A stretch of DNA of 64,000 bases from Sphingobacterium allocomposti (GCF_008124885.1 NZ_VNHX01000002.1:221653-285652), one strand, 5' to 3'; shown: positions 1-8,876, counted from the first letter of the stretch. Numbers and translations are program-made. Notes: a model not told the origin generated them from the letters alone.

Positions 1-1642
1 ACAAAAGAATGATAAGTGCTAACGGTGCCCGCCGTATACTTGCTTTTACACCCCGCGAGTACTTGTGTGTTACCCGTTCAAACCATACGTTAAATTTATA
101 GAAAAATCTGTTGAGTCCCTTTGCATCTTTATTTACCGCGGTTGGCTTCAGCAGTAGCGAGCATAGTGCCGGTGTCAACGAAAGGGCGACGAAAGCGGAT
201 AACATGACCGAGACGGCAATGGTAATCGCAAATTGCTGATAGAGCTTACCAACCATTCCGGGGATAAATCCTACAGGAACGAATACAGCGGCCAAGATCA
301 GTGCTATGGCAATTACCGGTGCCGTGATATCCTTCATGGCGTGTGAGGTCGCTTCCCGTGCACTCATTTTGTAGTGGTCGATATAATGCTGTACTGCCTC
401 AACCACAACGATCGCGTCGTCCACGACAATCCCGATGGCGAGCACGAAGGCCAGTAAGGTCAGGTTGTTTATCGAGAAGCCAAAGAGTGTAAAGAAGATA
501 AATGTACCCACTACCGAAACCGGGATGGCCAAGACGGGTATCAACGTTGCTCTCCACGACTGGAGGAAGAAGAAAACCACGAATGTCACCAGAATCAACG
601 CTTCTATCAATGTATGGATGACCGAGTCGATCGAAGCATGCACTACCGACACAGTCTCATAACCGACGACATAGTCGACATCTTCGGGAAAGGATTTTTT
701 CAGGTTTTCCAGCGTTTCGTAAATACCGTCAGCGGTCTCCACGGCATTTCCTCCCGGCGTCTGGGCGACCATCATACCTGTCGATATCATCCCGTCGGTA
801 CGGGTGTTTGTCGCGTAGCTGAACTGCCCCAGCTCTACGCGGGCGACGTCTTTCAGCTGTACGATAGAACCGTCTTCATTCGCCTTGACGATGATCTCTT
901 CAAAATCCTCAACCGACGAGAGATCCGAATCCGTAATGACCGGATATTCAAATACCTGCGGATTCTGTAGCGGGGGAGCCCCGACAGATCCTCCGGGCAT
1001 CCGCAAATTCTGCTCAGAAATGGCGGTAGACACATCGGCCGGAGTAAGGTTTAGGGTCGTCAACTTGTTGGCGTCCAACCAGACCCGCATTGAAAAAGGT
1101 TGTCCAAACGCGGTTACATCACCCACACCTTTGACACGCATGATGGCATCCTTTACATAAAGGTTGGCGTAGTTGGCCAAAAACTTGTCATCGCGGGTTC
1201 CTTTAGGAGAAACCAGAGAAACCAACATCAAGATGTCCGTATTCGCCTTGCGCGTCGTTACCCCCAAGCGGCGGACAGCTTCAGGAAGCGACGGTTCGGC
1301 AATACCAACACGGTTTTGAACGTCCAATGTGGCAACGTCGATGTCCGTGCCGACTTCGAATGTTACAGTAATAGCTGACTGTCCGTTAGACGTACTGTTA
1401 GATGACATATAGATCATGCCGGGCGTACCGTTGATCTGGCTTTCGATGGGGGTGGTCACCGTTTGCTCCACGGTTTGCGCATCCGCTCCGGTATAGTTTG
1501 CCGTTACGGTAACAGTGGGTGGTGCAATCGATGGGTACTGACTTATGGGGAGCGTCATGATCGATATCGTACCGATAATCATGATCAATATCGATATGAC
1601 AATCGCCGTGACGGGCCTTCTTATAAAAACTTCTGATATCAT
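1..1642 (-). CDS. RND efflux pump inner-membrane subunit (AcrB/MexB family), 3' part outside window
   Basis: About 547 N-terminal residues are visible; the gene runs off the left edge. The protein opens with MISEVFIRRP, typical of HAE1-type RND transporters, then a first membrane helix and the periplasmic porter region. Around residues 400-415 the stretch GIVVDDAIVVVEAV carries the paired aspartates of transmembrane helix 4 that relay protons in AcrB. It should export drugs or other amphiphiles across the inner membrane together with the adaptor and outer-membrane channel encoded just upstream in the same orientation. The start is an ATG 27 bases after the adaptor stop. The substrate cannot be told from the sequence. 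Confidence 0.95.
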   Translation of the reverse strand, partial: MISEVFIRRPVTAIVISILIMIIGTISIMTLPISQYPSIAPPTVTVTANYTGADAQTVEQTVTTPIESQINGTPGMIYMSSNSTSNGQSAITVTFEVGTDIDVATLDVQNRVGIAEPSLPEAVRRLGVTTRKANTDILMLVSLVSPKGTRDDKFLANYANLYVKDAIMRVKGVGDVTAFGQPFSMRVWLDANKLTTLNLTPADVSTAISEQNLRMPGGSVGAPPLQNPQVFEYPVITDSDLSSVEDFEEIIVKANEDGSIVQLKDVARVELGQFSYATNTRTDGMISTGMMVAQTPGGNAVETADGIYETLENLKKSFPEDVDYVVGYETVSVVHASIDSVIHTLIEALILVTFVVFFFLQSWRATLIPVLAIPVSVVGTFIFFTLFGFSINNLTLLAFVLAIGIVVDDAIVVVEAVQHYIDHYKMSAREATSHAMKDITAPVIAIALILAAVFVPVGFIPGMVGKLYQQFAITIAVSVMLSAFVALSLTPALCSLLLKPTAVNKDAKGLNRFFYKFNVWFERVTHKYSRGVKASIRRAPLALIILL

Positions 1643-1668
1643 ACTAATTTTGTTTAGGTCTTCGACAA

Positions 1669-2796
1669 TTATTTCTGAGGAGCACTCTCGGCCACTTGAA
1701 CACCCGGTCTCACGTTCATGATGCCGTCTACAATAATTTTCTCACCAGCCTCAAGACCCGAGTTTACAACGACATTCTCATCTACTTTCAGCCCCAGCTG
1801 TACAGGGCGGATTTCCGCTTTGCTGCTATCGTTAACGACATATACATTATACACGCCTAACTGGTCCTGCACAGCCTTGAAAGGAATGATCAATTGTTCG
1901 GTCGGCGATGTACTTTTTACATTCATCGTCAGATTCATTCCCGCGCGCAGCGTATTCTGGGCGTTGTTAAACGTAGCCCGTACCGTGATGGTTCCTGTCT
2001 GTGGGTTTACGGCCCTGTCAATGATGGATACTTTGCCGGGCGCTTCGTATGTCGTTCCATCGGGAAGTGCCACGGTGATCTCGGTCGCCGACTTTCCCGT
2101 CTGATAGGCGACAAACTCAGCTATTTCACGTTCATTGATCTGGAACTCGACGGCTATGGGATCTACCGAGCTGATCGTGTTCAGTAATGTTGTTCCTGCG
2201 TTTACCAACGCGCCGTTACGCACTTGGGAGATTCCGACAACACCTGAGAACGGAGCCCGGATGATGGAACGTTGCAGGTTGGTTTGCGCGGTTGTTAACG
2301 CGGCCTGCGCGGCCTGCACCTGTGCCTTCTGGTTGTTCACATCTGTGAGGGCATAGTCCAGCGTCTGTTTTGCGATGGCGTCCTGTTCAGCTAAGGTCTG
2401 GTAGCGTGATAAGTCCTTTTCAACACGCTGCAGGTTAGCCCTGGCAATTTCAAGGTTAGCCTTGGCCTGGTCCACAGCCGCCTGATAGCGGATGCGGTCA
2501 ATTTCGTATAACGGCTGTCCCTTTGAGACGAAGGAGCCGTCGCCTACATATATCTTTGTAATATAACCAGTTACTTCAGCTAGTATTTGGGTTTCCTGTA
2601 AAGGAACAGCGCTGGCGGGATAACTTTTAACGCCGGCTACGATCTGTTTTTCTACGGTTGTTGTCGTAACGGGAACGGCCATCTGCCCTTGTGCGGCAGC
2701 CTGCTGCTGTTTGTCAGAGCCATCTTTTGAGCCACATGACTGCCAGAAAAGCCCTGAACCTATGACTAGTGCGGAAAATAAATAGTTCTTATTCAT
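1669..2796 (-). CDS. RND efflux periplasmic adaptor (AcrA/MexA family)
   Basis: 375 residues. The N-terminus is a signal sequence ending in a cysteine at residue 21 (imperfect lipobox), so it is probably an inner-membrane-anchored lipoprotein. It has the usual membrane-fusion order: a lipoyl half-motif near residues 60-90, an alpha-helical hairpin rich in Ala, Gln and Asn (about 100-165), the second lipoyl half (RSIIRAPFSGVVG), then beta-barrel and membrane-proximal domains. It would bridge the RND pump and the TolC-like channel. It is the third gene of the tetR-tolC-acrA-acrB operon. Confidence 0.95.
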   Translation of the reverse strand: MNKNYLFSALVIGSGLFWQSCGSKDGSDKQQQAAAQGQMAVPVTTTTVEKQIVAGVKSYPASAVPLQETQILAEVTGYITKIYVGDGSFVSKGQPLYEIDRIRYQAAVDQAKANLEIARANLQRVEKDLSRYQTLAEQDAIAKQTLDYALTDVNNQKAQVQAAQAALTTAQTNLQRSIIRAPFSGVVGISQVRNGALVNAGTTLLNTISSVDPIAVEFQINEREIAEFVAYQTGKSATEITVALPDGTTYEAPGKVSIIDRAVNPQTGTITVRATFNNAQNTLRAGMNLTMNVKSTSPTEQLIIPFKAVQDQLGVYNVYVVNDSSKAEIRPVQLGLKVDENVVVNSGLEAGEKIIVDGIMNVRPGVQVAESAPQK

Positions 2797-2831
2797 GATT
2801 TCGTATGTTTCGTTGATTGATAAGGTTGTTC

Positions 2832-4166
2832 TTACTTCGTGATGTCTACTGTTCCCAACGCCCGCTGTATATCCAGCTTACTGGAAAGTACGGCATATAG
2901 CGCATTTAGGTAATTTAGCTGACTTGTTTTTAGATCTGTCTCAGCCGTCATCAGTTCCAGGTAGGTTTTTACGCCTGCATCATACTGCAGTTTGATGGTG
3001 TTATACACTTCTTCCGACAACTCCATATTGTCCCTGGCATTGCGCCACTCGTTCATATTCGACCGGTAGCTGGCCATCGCGGACGAGTATTCGGTGCTGA
3101 TCTGGTTTTCAAGATTTTTTAAATCCCATTCGATACGTTCTTCTTCTAATTCTGATTTACGGATCTCCTGAATGCGTTTGGTTCCCGTAAAAATCGGTAT
3201 GGACAACGACAGACCGACGGAGGAGCTCGGAAAGTTATTGCTATACAGGTCGGCAAATGTATTGTTGAAATAGTTTGCGTTATACACCGCGTAGGCGCCA
3301 AGCTGGGGTAAGAACTTCCATTTTTGGTATTGGGTGTTTAGCCTTTGTATATTGCGCAACGTCTCCGTCTGGCGGTACTCGACACGGTTTGCAAAGCTCA
3401 GTATCTCCGACGTGTCTAGAAGTATATTGCTTTCCATGGCTTGATTTTCGAAGGACAGGCTGATATTCTCCCGTACGTTCATGCCGAGAAGCATCTTGAG
3501 ATAATCGTATTTATAGTCCCGCATCTCCTGCGCGGTCTTTAGCTCGGCCCGTGCGTTATTCAGCGATATCTGTGCCCGCTTATAGTCGGTTTTGTCTACA
3601 AGCCCCGTTTCGTAGCGCGCGCTGGCTTCGGTATACTGCCTTTGTAGACGAGCTATATTTTCATTAATGATTTTAATGGACTCCTCCGAGGTTAGTATAT
3701 CGTAATACGCCTTGCTGACATCAACCACGGTATTGATTTTGGTGCTTTCTATGTTGAGGTTATTCTGTTCGCGGACAAATTTAGATGCGCGGGACGCCTG
3801 AAATAACTCGGGGCTCAGGATAGCCTGGTCTCCACGGATAGAAAGCGAGCTTGTGTTTCTCTGTCCCATTTGAATAGGAGCACCGTTGATGATGTTCGTG
3901 GGAATCTGAATGGCGTGTGCGAACGTACCGGTCGCACTTATCTGGGGAAACCATCCGGAAAGGGCCGATGCGATATCACGCTCGCCGATTTCCCGGTCGA
4001 TATTGGCTTGTTTTAACTCTATTTTATTGCTTAAGGCATAGGCAATCAAATCGTCCAACGTCGCATTGTTGTCAAGTTGACCGGAGGACGGACCGGTCTG
4101 GGCATGTGTATATCCTGCGATACTAAATACGAGGAATAAGAATAAAGCAGCTTTTTTGAATCTCAT
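2832..4166 (-). CDS. TolC-family outer-membrane efflux channel
   Basis: 444 residues from the ATG at 4166. A longer frame (from 4187) would overlap the regulator, whereas 4166 leaves one base after the TetR stop codon and begins directly with a signal peptide (MRFKKAALFLFL, cleavage near THAQ). The body shows the two long coiled-coil repeats and Asn/Ala-rich helices of outer-membrane factors, with a conserved C-terminal LELMTAETDLKTSQLNYLNA segment. It is the outer-membrane exit duct of the tripartite pump. The one-base spacing to TetR implies translational coupling, an uncommon but coherent order with the channel first. Confidence 0.93.
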   Translation of the reverse strand: MRFKKAALFLFLVFSIAGYTHAQTGPSSGQLDNNATLDDLIAYALSNKIELKQANIDREIGERDIASALSGWFPQISATGTFAHAIQIPTNIINGAPIQMGQRNTSSLSIRGDQAILSPELFQASRASKFVREQNNLNIESTKINTVVDVSKAYYDILTSEESIKIINENIARLQRQYTEASARYETGLVDKTDYKRAQISLNNARAELKTAQEMRDYKYDYLKMLLGMNVRENISLSFENQAMESNILLDTSEILSFANRVEYRQTETLRNIQRLNTQYQKWKFLPQLGAYAVYNANYFNNTFADLYSNNFPSSSVGLSLSIPIFTGTKRIQEIRKSELEEERIEWDLKNLENQISTEYSSAMASYRSNMNEWRNARDNMELSEEVYNTIKLQYDAGVKTYLELMTAETDLKTSQLNYLNALYAVLSSKLDIQRALGTVDITK

Positions 4167-4167
4167 A

Positions 4168-4746
4168 TTATTGATTTTTAACACCATTCCAAATTATTTC
4201 TAAAATATCTTCGCGACCTTTCGCCTGCATTTTACAGAAACCGTAGGTGACCATCTTTACATGGGAGGTGGCTGTCCCGATGTAGATTGAAACCAGCGTA
4301 TAGAAACTTACGTCCCTGATAATTCCCGATTTAATACCTTCTTCAAAAAACAACCGCATACGGTCTGCACCGTAGTAGGAGGGATTTTTCTTTTGTTGAA
4401 TGAGCTCATAGTAGGGCGATGAATAAAACTGTTCTATAAACCAGAAAACTTCCTTGTTGGCGATGTAATAATCGACCAACCGATTCCATATGAAAAAAAA
4501 CTTCTCCTTGTAGGAGAGCGCCTGATCGACATTAAAAATATGATCATTGGTGCGTTCCCTACAATATTTGAAGAGCTCTAAAATTAATTCGTCCTTCGAC
4601 GAAAAATAATGGTAGATGGTGCCTGTTGCAACATTGGCGCGGGCGGCGATTTGACTCATGGGAGTCCCGTGAAAGCCATACTCATTAATCAGTTTTAACG
4701 TACTTTCAAAGATCGCCTCTTTTTTATTTAGCAATTGAACGTTCAT
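4168..4746 (-). CDS. TetR/AcrR-family transcriptional regulator
   Basis: 192 residues from the ATG at 4746. A longer frame to 4788 is open, but a -7 promoter box lies at 4754-4761, downstream of that start. The N-terminal domain has the TetR helix-turn-helix (MSQIAARANVATGTIYHYFS, about residues 27-46) followed by KDELI; the C-terminal half is the variable ligand domain. It is the first gene of the efflux operon, so it most likely represses its own operon and responds to a pump substrate. Three CAAATGT copies upstream (4754, 4779, 4786) are candidate operator parts. Confidence 0.93.
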   Translation of the reverse strand: MNVQLLNKKEAIFESTLKLINEYGFHGTPMSQIAARANVATGTIYHYFSSKDELILELFKYCRERTNDHIFNVDQALSYKEKFFFIWNRLVDYYIANKEVFWFIEQFYSSPYYELIQQKKNPSYYGADRMRLFFEEGIKSGIIRDVSFYTLVSIYIGTATSHVKMVTYGFCKMQAKGREDILEIIWNGVKNQ

Positions 4747-4753
4747 TCGGTTG

Positions 4754-4792
4754 CAAATGTAGTAAAAAAGCCACGCTACAAATGTCAAATGT
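4754..4792 (-). promoter_or_regulatory. Promoter and possible operator of the tetR-efflux operon
   Basis: On the minus strand a Bacteroidota -7 box TACATTTG occupies 4761-4754, seven bases before the TetR ATG. A TTTG lies 17 bases further upstream. The heptamer CAAATGT (plus strand) occurs at 4754, 4779 and 4786, so the repeats overlap both promoter elements. The promoter call follows the known consensus; the operator role is inference. Confidence 0.45.
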
Positions 4793-4938
4793 TTGTTATA
4801 AATACGGGTAGTTTCGGGGTTTCGCGACAGATGACGTTACTGTTAAATCTTTGTTAAATGATTTAGCGCTATTGCAGAGTCCGGCGCGTCGCCGTATATT
4901 TGTGTCATCATAATTTAGGTTTATAATTGGTTAGTTAG

Positions 4939-4967
4939 AGGTTTCCATTCTCCCCGTTTGGAAACCT
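4939..4967 (-). terminator. Hairpin after the cytochrome c cassette
   Basis: A 9-bp perfect inverted repeat (AGGTTTCCA / TGGAAACCT, 11-base loop) lies directly after the cytochrome c stop. A T6 run follows on the plus strand only, so termination of the minus-strand operon would rely on the stem. It also separates this cassette from the efflux operon. Confidence 0.5.
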
Positions 4968-4970
4968 TTT

Positions 4971-5396
4971 TTATTGGCACTGTTCCAAGGCTTCTTTCAC
5001 CTCATCCTGTGAATAAGTATTTGTGCTGTTCCCAAACCTCGTTGTCACATAGGTCAGGATATAGGCGATCTCCACCGCGCTTAGCTGAGGAATGCCGGGC
5101 ATCGCGCCCTCGTATGTTTTCCCGTCAACGATGACGGGACCTTCTAATCCGTTTTTTACGATACACGCCAGAGCGGCTCTATTTGTAGCCAGGTATGCTG
5201 TATCTGTCAACGGCGGGTATAGCATACCAAGCCCTTCGCCTTTCGCTCCATGGCAGTTCTGGCAATGTACGCCGTACAGTTTCTGTCCGTTTACCGCATA
5301 CTGTGCAGTTTCGATGCTTACGTTGGGCTGGCAGGAATAGACGGCCAGGGCATACGTCACGCTGACGCCCAGGACGGCAATAAGGTTCTTGCGCAT
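4971..5396 (-). CDS. c-type cytochrome, lipoprotein
   Basis: 141 residues. An N-terminal hydrophobic segment ends at Cys22, so it is probably lipid-anchored. A single haem-binding CQNCH lies at residues 45-49, and Met99 in the GAMPG segment is a plausible sixth ligand, giving a class I monohaem cytochrome exposed to the periplasm. The gene is last in a three-gene minus-strand set with an Sco-type protein and a small lipoprotein, eight bases after the sco stop. Electron carriage to or from a copper enzyme is likely, but the partner is not encoded here. Confidence 0.9.
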   Translation of the reverse strand: MRKNLIAVLGVSVTYALAVYSCQPNVSIETAQYAVNGQKLYGVHCQNCHGAKGEGLGMLYPPLTDTAYLATNRAALACIVKNGLEGPVIVDGKTYEGAMPGIPQLSAVEIAYILTYVTTRFGNSTNTYSQDEVKEALEQCQ

Positions 5397-5404
5397 AGGG
5401 TCGA

Positions 5405-6055
5405 TTATTGTTCCTTAAGCAGGATTCCCAGATCTTCCATCAGTTGTGCTACCTGTTCATCATTGGTGCCGTCGTATGCTCCGCGGATACGTTTGTTCTG
5501 GTCAATTAAGACTAAATATCCCTGGTGGTCGTAGCCTCCCGGTGCAGCGGAATCTTCTTTGGTATACACCAGATATTTTTCCGCGATGCCATAGATATCT
5601 TTCTTCGTCCCCGTAACAAATTGCCACCGCTCATCGTCGACGCCGAGTTTCTTTGCATACGACTTCAAGACACTCGGGGAGTCGTATTTAAAATCGATGC
5701 TGTGCGATAGAAAAGCTACGTCGTGGTTGCCGCGGTACTTCTCGTATACTTTGAGCATATTGCGCTGCATGGTAGGGCATATACTGGGGCAGTGTGTAAA
5801 GAAGAAATTGGCAATATACACTTTGTTGTCAAAGTCTTTGTCGCTTATGAGTACACTGTCCTGATTGAGGAATGTAAACGGTGGGATTTGATGGTAAACC
5901 GTATCCACTACGGTCTGTCCGTCGACAATACGTTCTTCTGTCGCCCGTTCACCGATGATAGGCAGTTTTTTCTGCGAGTCGCCGGTACAGCTGTGGAGCG
6001 TCACGGCAAACAGCAGCGCGCCTAAATAGTTATGGAAAGAAGATTTTATCATCAT
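5405..6055 (-). CDS. SCO1/SenC/PrrC-family copper chaperone or thiol protein
   Basis: 216 residues. The signal sequence ends at Cys23 (lipoprotein). The thioredoxin-like domain holds the copper-binding CPSIC motif (Cys89, Cys93) and the distal His177 in GGYDHQGYLVLID, the three ligands of Sco proteins. The family delivers copper to the CuA site of cytochrome oxidase or acts as a periplasmic thiol reductase. The start codon overlaps the upstream lipoprotein stop by four bases (6052-6055); a second ATG at 6052 is possible. Context with cytochrome c supports a respiratory role. Confidence 0.93.
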   Translation of the reverse strand: MMIKSSFHNYLGALLFAVTLHSCTGDSQKKLPIIGERATEERIVDGQTVVDTVYHQIPPFTFLNQDSVLISDKDFDNKVYIANFFFTHCPSICPTMQRNMLKVYEKYRGNHDVAFLSHSIDFKYDSPSVLKSYAKKLGVDDERWQFVTGTKKDIYGIAEKYLVYTKEDSAAPGGYDHQGYLVLIDQNKRIRGAYDGTNDEQVAQLMEDLGILLKEQ

Positions 6056-6489
6056 TTATCATGTGGAGTTAATGGTACTAAAACACGTTCTGCGTCCTGC
6101 GTAGCTTTTTCGAATGCGGTTTTTAATTGACTGATACGATCAACTTCAGCTTGTTGATAAGCGGCATCGGTACTATCTGGCGTATACTCCTTCATCCACG
6201 TCATCATGTTGTCCGTAGCCGATTCGAGATCCGCTTTCAGTGTGCTGAGTTGCTCACGCGTAGCGTTCGTATCCAACGATGGGTTGCCTGCCTTCAACGA
6301 GGCGAGATTGCCGAGCAATGAGTCTATCAGCACCGTATGTTTATCAAAGGTGGAGACCTGGGGCATGATCAAATCATGAATTTCAATAGCCTTTGCCGAC
6401 AGCGCCTGTGCGTCGTTCGTGTCTTGGGCATTTTGGCAGGCTGCTGTTAAACAGGCTAGGGCAGCCGCGGTTACGAATAGTTTTTTCAT
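6052..6489 (-). CDS. Small lipoprotein of unknown function upstream of sco
   Basis: 145 residues. A clear lipoprotein signal ends at Cys18 (LTAACQ). The rest is predicted helical and polar, with heptad-like leucines, and contains the segment MMTWMKEYTPDS. I do not recognise a named domain with certainty; similar small helical lipoproteins occur next to sco genes in Bacteroidota, possibly as viral-A-type-inclusion-annotated proteins. The overlap with sco implies co-translation and a shared periplasmic job. Confidence 0.8.
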   Translation of the reverse strand: MKKLFVTAAALACLTAACQNAQDTNDAQALSAKAIEIHDLIMPQVSTFDKHTVLIDSLLGNLASLKAGNPSLDTNATREQLSTLKADLESATDNMMTWMKEYTPDSTDAAYQQAEVDRISQLKTAFEKATQDAERVLVPLTPHDK

Positions 6490-6651
6490 TAGAATAGTTT
6501 GTTTTTATGGTGATGAAGCCTGCGTGTGTTATTCATTTGTGTCTGTTTTCCGTCGCAGTTCATGCAGGTTTCACGTGTTCGCATTGTTATTTGTGTTCAT
6601 GTCCGAAGGTGTCTGTGCGGTTCGCGGCGCTGGGGGACACGTTCGGAACGT

Positions 6652-6683
6652 GGACATTACACGTTTTTTATCGTGTAGTGTCC
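6652..6683 (-). terminator. Hairpin overlapping the end of the DUF4442-like gene
   Basis: A 12-bp inverted repeat (GGACATTACACG / CGTGTAGTGTCC, one mismatched pair, 8-base loop with a T run) spans the stop codon at 6668. An adjacent 15-base palindrome CACGTTCGGAACGTG lies at 6638-6652. The first is terminator-like; the second is unexplained. Confidence 0.5.
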
Positions 6684-7222
6684 GCCCGGCCCCGGTGGTT
6701 GTTTGATCCTCGTTCTACGCTATCCGGCTGAACATCTTCGAAATTACGGGTTTTCCCGCCGAAGGTCAAGTCCCGTATGTATATTTCGTTGTTCGACCTG
6801 GCACAAAGCAGTCCGTCGCGGTCCAAAATGTGGATGTCGAATGTTTTGATGACTTTGCCTTTGTTCTTTACCTCGTCGAGTGTTTCCCTGACTTCGTCGT
6901 CATGAAGACGGACCGAAAAAGAAAGATGTCTGGTTGCTGGTTTAAGGTATTCTATTTTGGCCGATTTAAGCCATGTAACCGTTTTTCCGATGCCGGCGCG
7001 CCGGAGCAGCTGATCTAGAAGCAATGTATGGATGGGATCTACCGCTGAAAAGATCGTGCCTCCGAAAATTGTACGGTTGATATTCATGTTTAAAAGGCTT
7101 TTGCGGATGACAATGTCGATCTGCCTGAAGTCTGCATGTACCTTTTGCACCCATATTCGCTGGAAGAAAAAAGGGGGATAAAATCGCAGTATCCATTTCA
7201 GTGCCTTCGGAGAAAGTCGCAT
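6668..7222 (-). CDS. DUF4442-type hotdog-fold thioesterase-like protein
   Basis: 184 residues. It contains FGGTIFSAVDPIHTLLLDQL and the segment KSAKIEYLKPATRHLSFSV, matching the DUF4442/YiiD-C family of hotdog folds related to acyl-CoA thioesterases. No signal peptide is present, so it is cytoplasmic. The last ~25 residues are polar, Arg-rich and look non-conserved, running into a terminator hairpin. The substrate is unknown. The gene is divergent from the MFS transporter. Confidence 0.8.
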   Translation of the reverse strand: MRLSPKALKWILRFYPPFFFQRIWVQKVHADFRQIDIVIRKSLLNMNINRTIFGGTIFSAVDPIHTLLLDQLLRRAGIGKTVTWLKSAKIEYLKPATRHLSFSVRLHDDEVRETLDEVKNKGKVIKTFDIHILDRDGLLCARSNNEIYIRDLTFGGKTRNFEDVQPDSVERGSNNHRGRADTTR

Positions 7223-7430
7223 GATACAAATCTAACTAAAAAGCATGGTATTCACGAAGCTTGGGAAAGCCCATGTCGGCCGCCTGTCTAAGCTAATGGA
7301 AAAGGGGAACGCCGCGATTGCTCAGTCGTGTGCCGCAACGTTCGGGCTACATACTTTTGTAGCCTGATTTTTTATAATTCTTGTAATAATTGCAAATCGA
7401 TCGTAAATTGGCCGTCCAATAATAAACTGT

Positions 7431-8654
7431 ATGGAAAGTCGTTTGCAGCCCTCGAGGGTTTGGTTGCTGGTTCTCGTGGCTTCGTTAGGGTATTTTGTAG
7501 ATATATACGATCTGATTATTTTTTCGATCGTACGCGTGCAGTCGTTTAAGGATATCGGGATCGGCGAATCGGCGATGCGCGCGCACGGCGAATATGTTTT
7601 GAACATGCAAATGGCCGGATTGCTTCTCGGCGGGATCGTCTGGGGTGTGATAGCCGACAAATATGGACGGCTGAAGGTTCTTTTTGGATCGATCCTCCTG
7701 TATTCGCTGGCTAATATATATAATGGGTTTGTCCAGGATGTGTCGACGTATGCTTGGGTGCGTTTTATCGCGGGGATCGGGCTTGCGGGAGAGCTGGGCG
7801 CCGGGATTACTTTGGTCAGCGAAAGTATGGCTAAAAATAAGCGTGGATATGGAACGATGATCGTAGCGGCTGTTGGTGTTCTAGGTGCAATTTTAGCATA
7901 CTTTATTTCCGAATGGTTTAGCTGGCGCACGGCGTACTTTGTTGGCGGAGGCATGGGATTATGTCTGCTTCTGCTAAGGATGGGAACGTTTGAGTCCAGC
8001 CTGTTTAAGCATCATACGAATCAACAGGTGTCTAAGGGAAATATCGGCATGCTTTTTAGCAGCAGGGAACGGTTGGCCCGTTATCTGTATTGTCTATGTA
8101 TCGGTTTGCCGATCTGGTTTGTCGTGGGTGTGCTCGTGACCCAGGCGCCGGAGATCGGAAAAGCGTTGCATTCGGAAGTCCCCCTCAGCGCTGGGAAAGG
8201 CGTCATGTTTACCTATCTCGGTATTTCAATCGGCGATGTGTTCGCAGGGCTGCTGGCCCAATATCTGAAGTCGCGGAAAAAGGTGGTATTCATCTGTCAG
8301 TTACTCATTGTATTCTTCGCCGTTTGGTACCTGTCCAGCGAGGGGATATCGGAGCGGAAATTTCTGGCGTTAGCGTTCTTTATGGGGTTAGGGGTAGGCT
8401 ATTGGGCAACATTCGTGACGATTTCTGCGGAACAGTTCGGTACGAACCTCCGCGCGACGGTCGCGACCACGGCTCCGAATTTTGTCCGGGGAGCGCTGAT
8501 TCCGTCGACACTTCTCTACGGCTGGCTTGTTCCGTATATCGGCATCCTATATGCTGCGATGGCGGTCACCCTACTACTGTCCGCTATAGCAATCTTTGCG
8601 TTGACCCGCCTGCGTGAAAGCTTTGATAAAGATCTCCATTATGTAGAACATTAA
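7431..8654 (+). CDS. MFS transporter
   Basis: 407 residues with about 12 hydrophobic helices. The first helix has FVDIYDLIIFS, and the loop between helices 2 and 3 has the MFS signature ADKYGRLKV. The overall pattern resembles the sugar/organic-acid MFS carriers in Bacteroidota annotated simply as MFS transporters. It stands alone, divergent from the DUF4442-like gene, and no neighbour indicates its substrate. Confidence 0.88.
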   Translation: MESRLQPSRVWLLVLVASLGYFVDIYDLIIFSIVRVQSFKDIGIGESAMRAHGEYVLNMQMAGLLLGGIVWGVIADKYGRLKVLFGSILLYSLANIYNGFVQDVSTYAWVRFIAGIGLAGELGAGITLVSESMAKNKRGYGTMIVAAVGVLGAILAYFISEWFSWRTAYFVGGGMGLCLLLLRMGTFESSLFKHHTNQQVSKGNIGMLFSSRERLARYLYCLCIGLPIWFVVGVLVTQAPEIGKALHSEVPLSAGKGVMFTYLGISIGDVFAGLLAQYLKSRKKVVFICQLLIVFFAVWYLSSEGISERKFLALAFFMGLGVGYWATFVTISAEQFGTNLRATVATTAPNFVRGALIPSTLLYGWLVPYIGILYAAMAVTLLLSAIAIFALTRLRESFDKDLHYVEH

Positions 8655-8690
8655 CAGACGCGGACGACCGACGCGCAGGGGATATTTAAA

Positions 8691-8867
8691 TTACCGGTTG
8701 GGACATTTCTTGCACCGTTTGCCACGTTTGTATTTCTTACAGCATTTTTTGAAGACGCAGCACCCCAGGTCGGGGTTCATATTTAATCCCTTTTTTAGTT
8801 CATCAAAAAAGGGATTAGCGGTTTCATCTATATAATCTAAAGCCATAGCCATTCTTCCATTCTCCAT
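8691..8867 (-). CDS. Small Cys/Lys-rich protein, 58 codons
   Basis: A short complete frame. Its N-terminal half contains ALDYIDETANPFFDELKKG; its C-terminal half is a basic cluster with seven Cys (LGCCVFKKCC, RGKRCKKCPNR). Paired CC and CxxC spacing suggests metal binding, but no named family is assigned. The longest frame starts at 8867. A -7 box TATCTTTG at 8876-8869 lies one base from that ATG, so translation more likely starts at the ATG at 8852 or 8846. It follows the uridine kinase gene by about 25 bases on the same strand. Confidence 0.6.
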   Translation of the reverse strand: MENGRMAMALDYIDETANPFFDELKKGLNMNPDLGCCVFKKCCKKYKRGKRCKKCPNR

Positions 8868-8868
8868 G

Positions 8869-8876
8869 CAAAGATA
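8869..8876 (-). promoter_or_regulatory. -7 box before the small Cys-rich gene
   Basis: TATCTTTG on the minus strand matches TAnnTTTG. No good -33 TTTG is seen at the expected distance. If used, transcription would begin inside the longest frame, favouring the internal ATGs at 8852 or 8846. Confidence 0.35.

Noticed and set aside
7322..7954. 210-residue minus-strand frame opposite the MFS gene
   Set aside because: Antisense shadow of a clear membrane protein; Pro/Ile/Thr-rich, no family or ribosome site.
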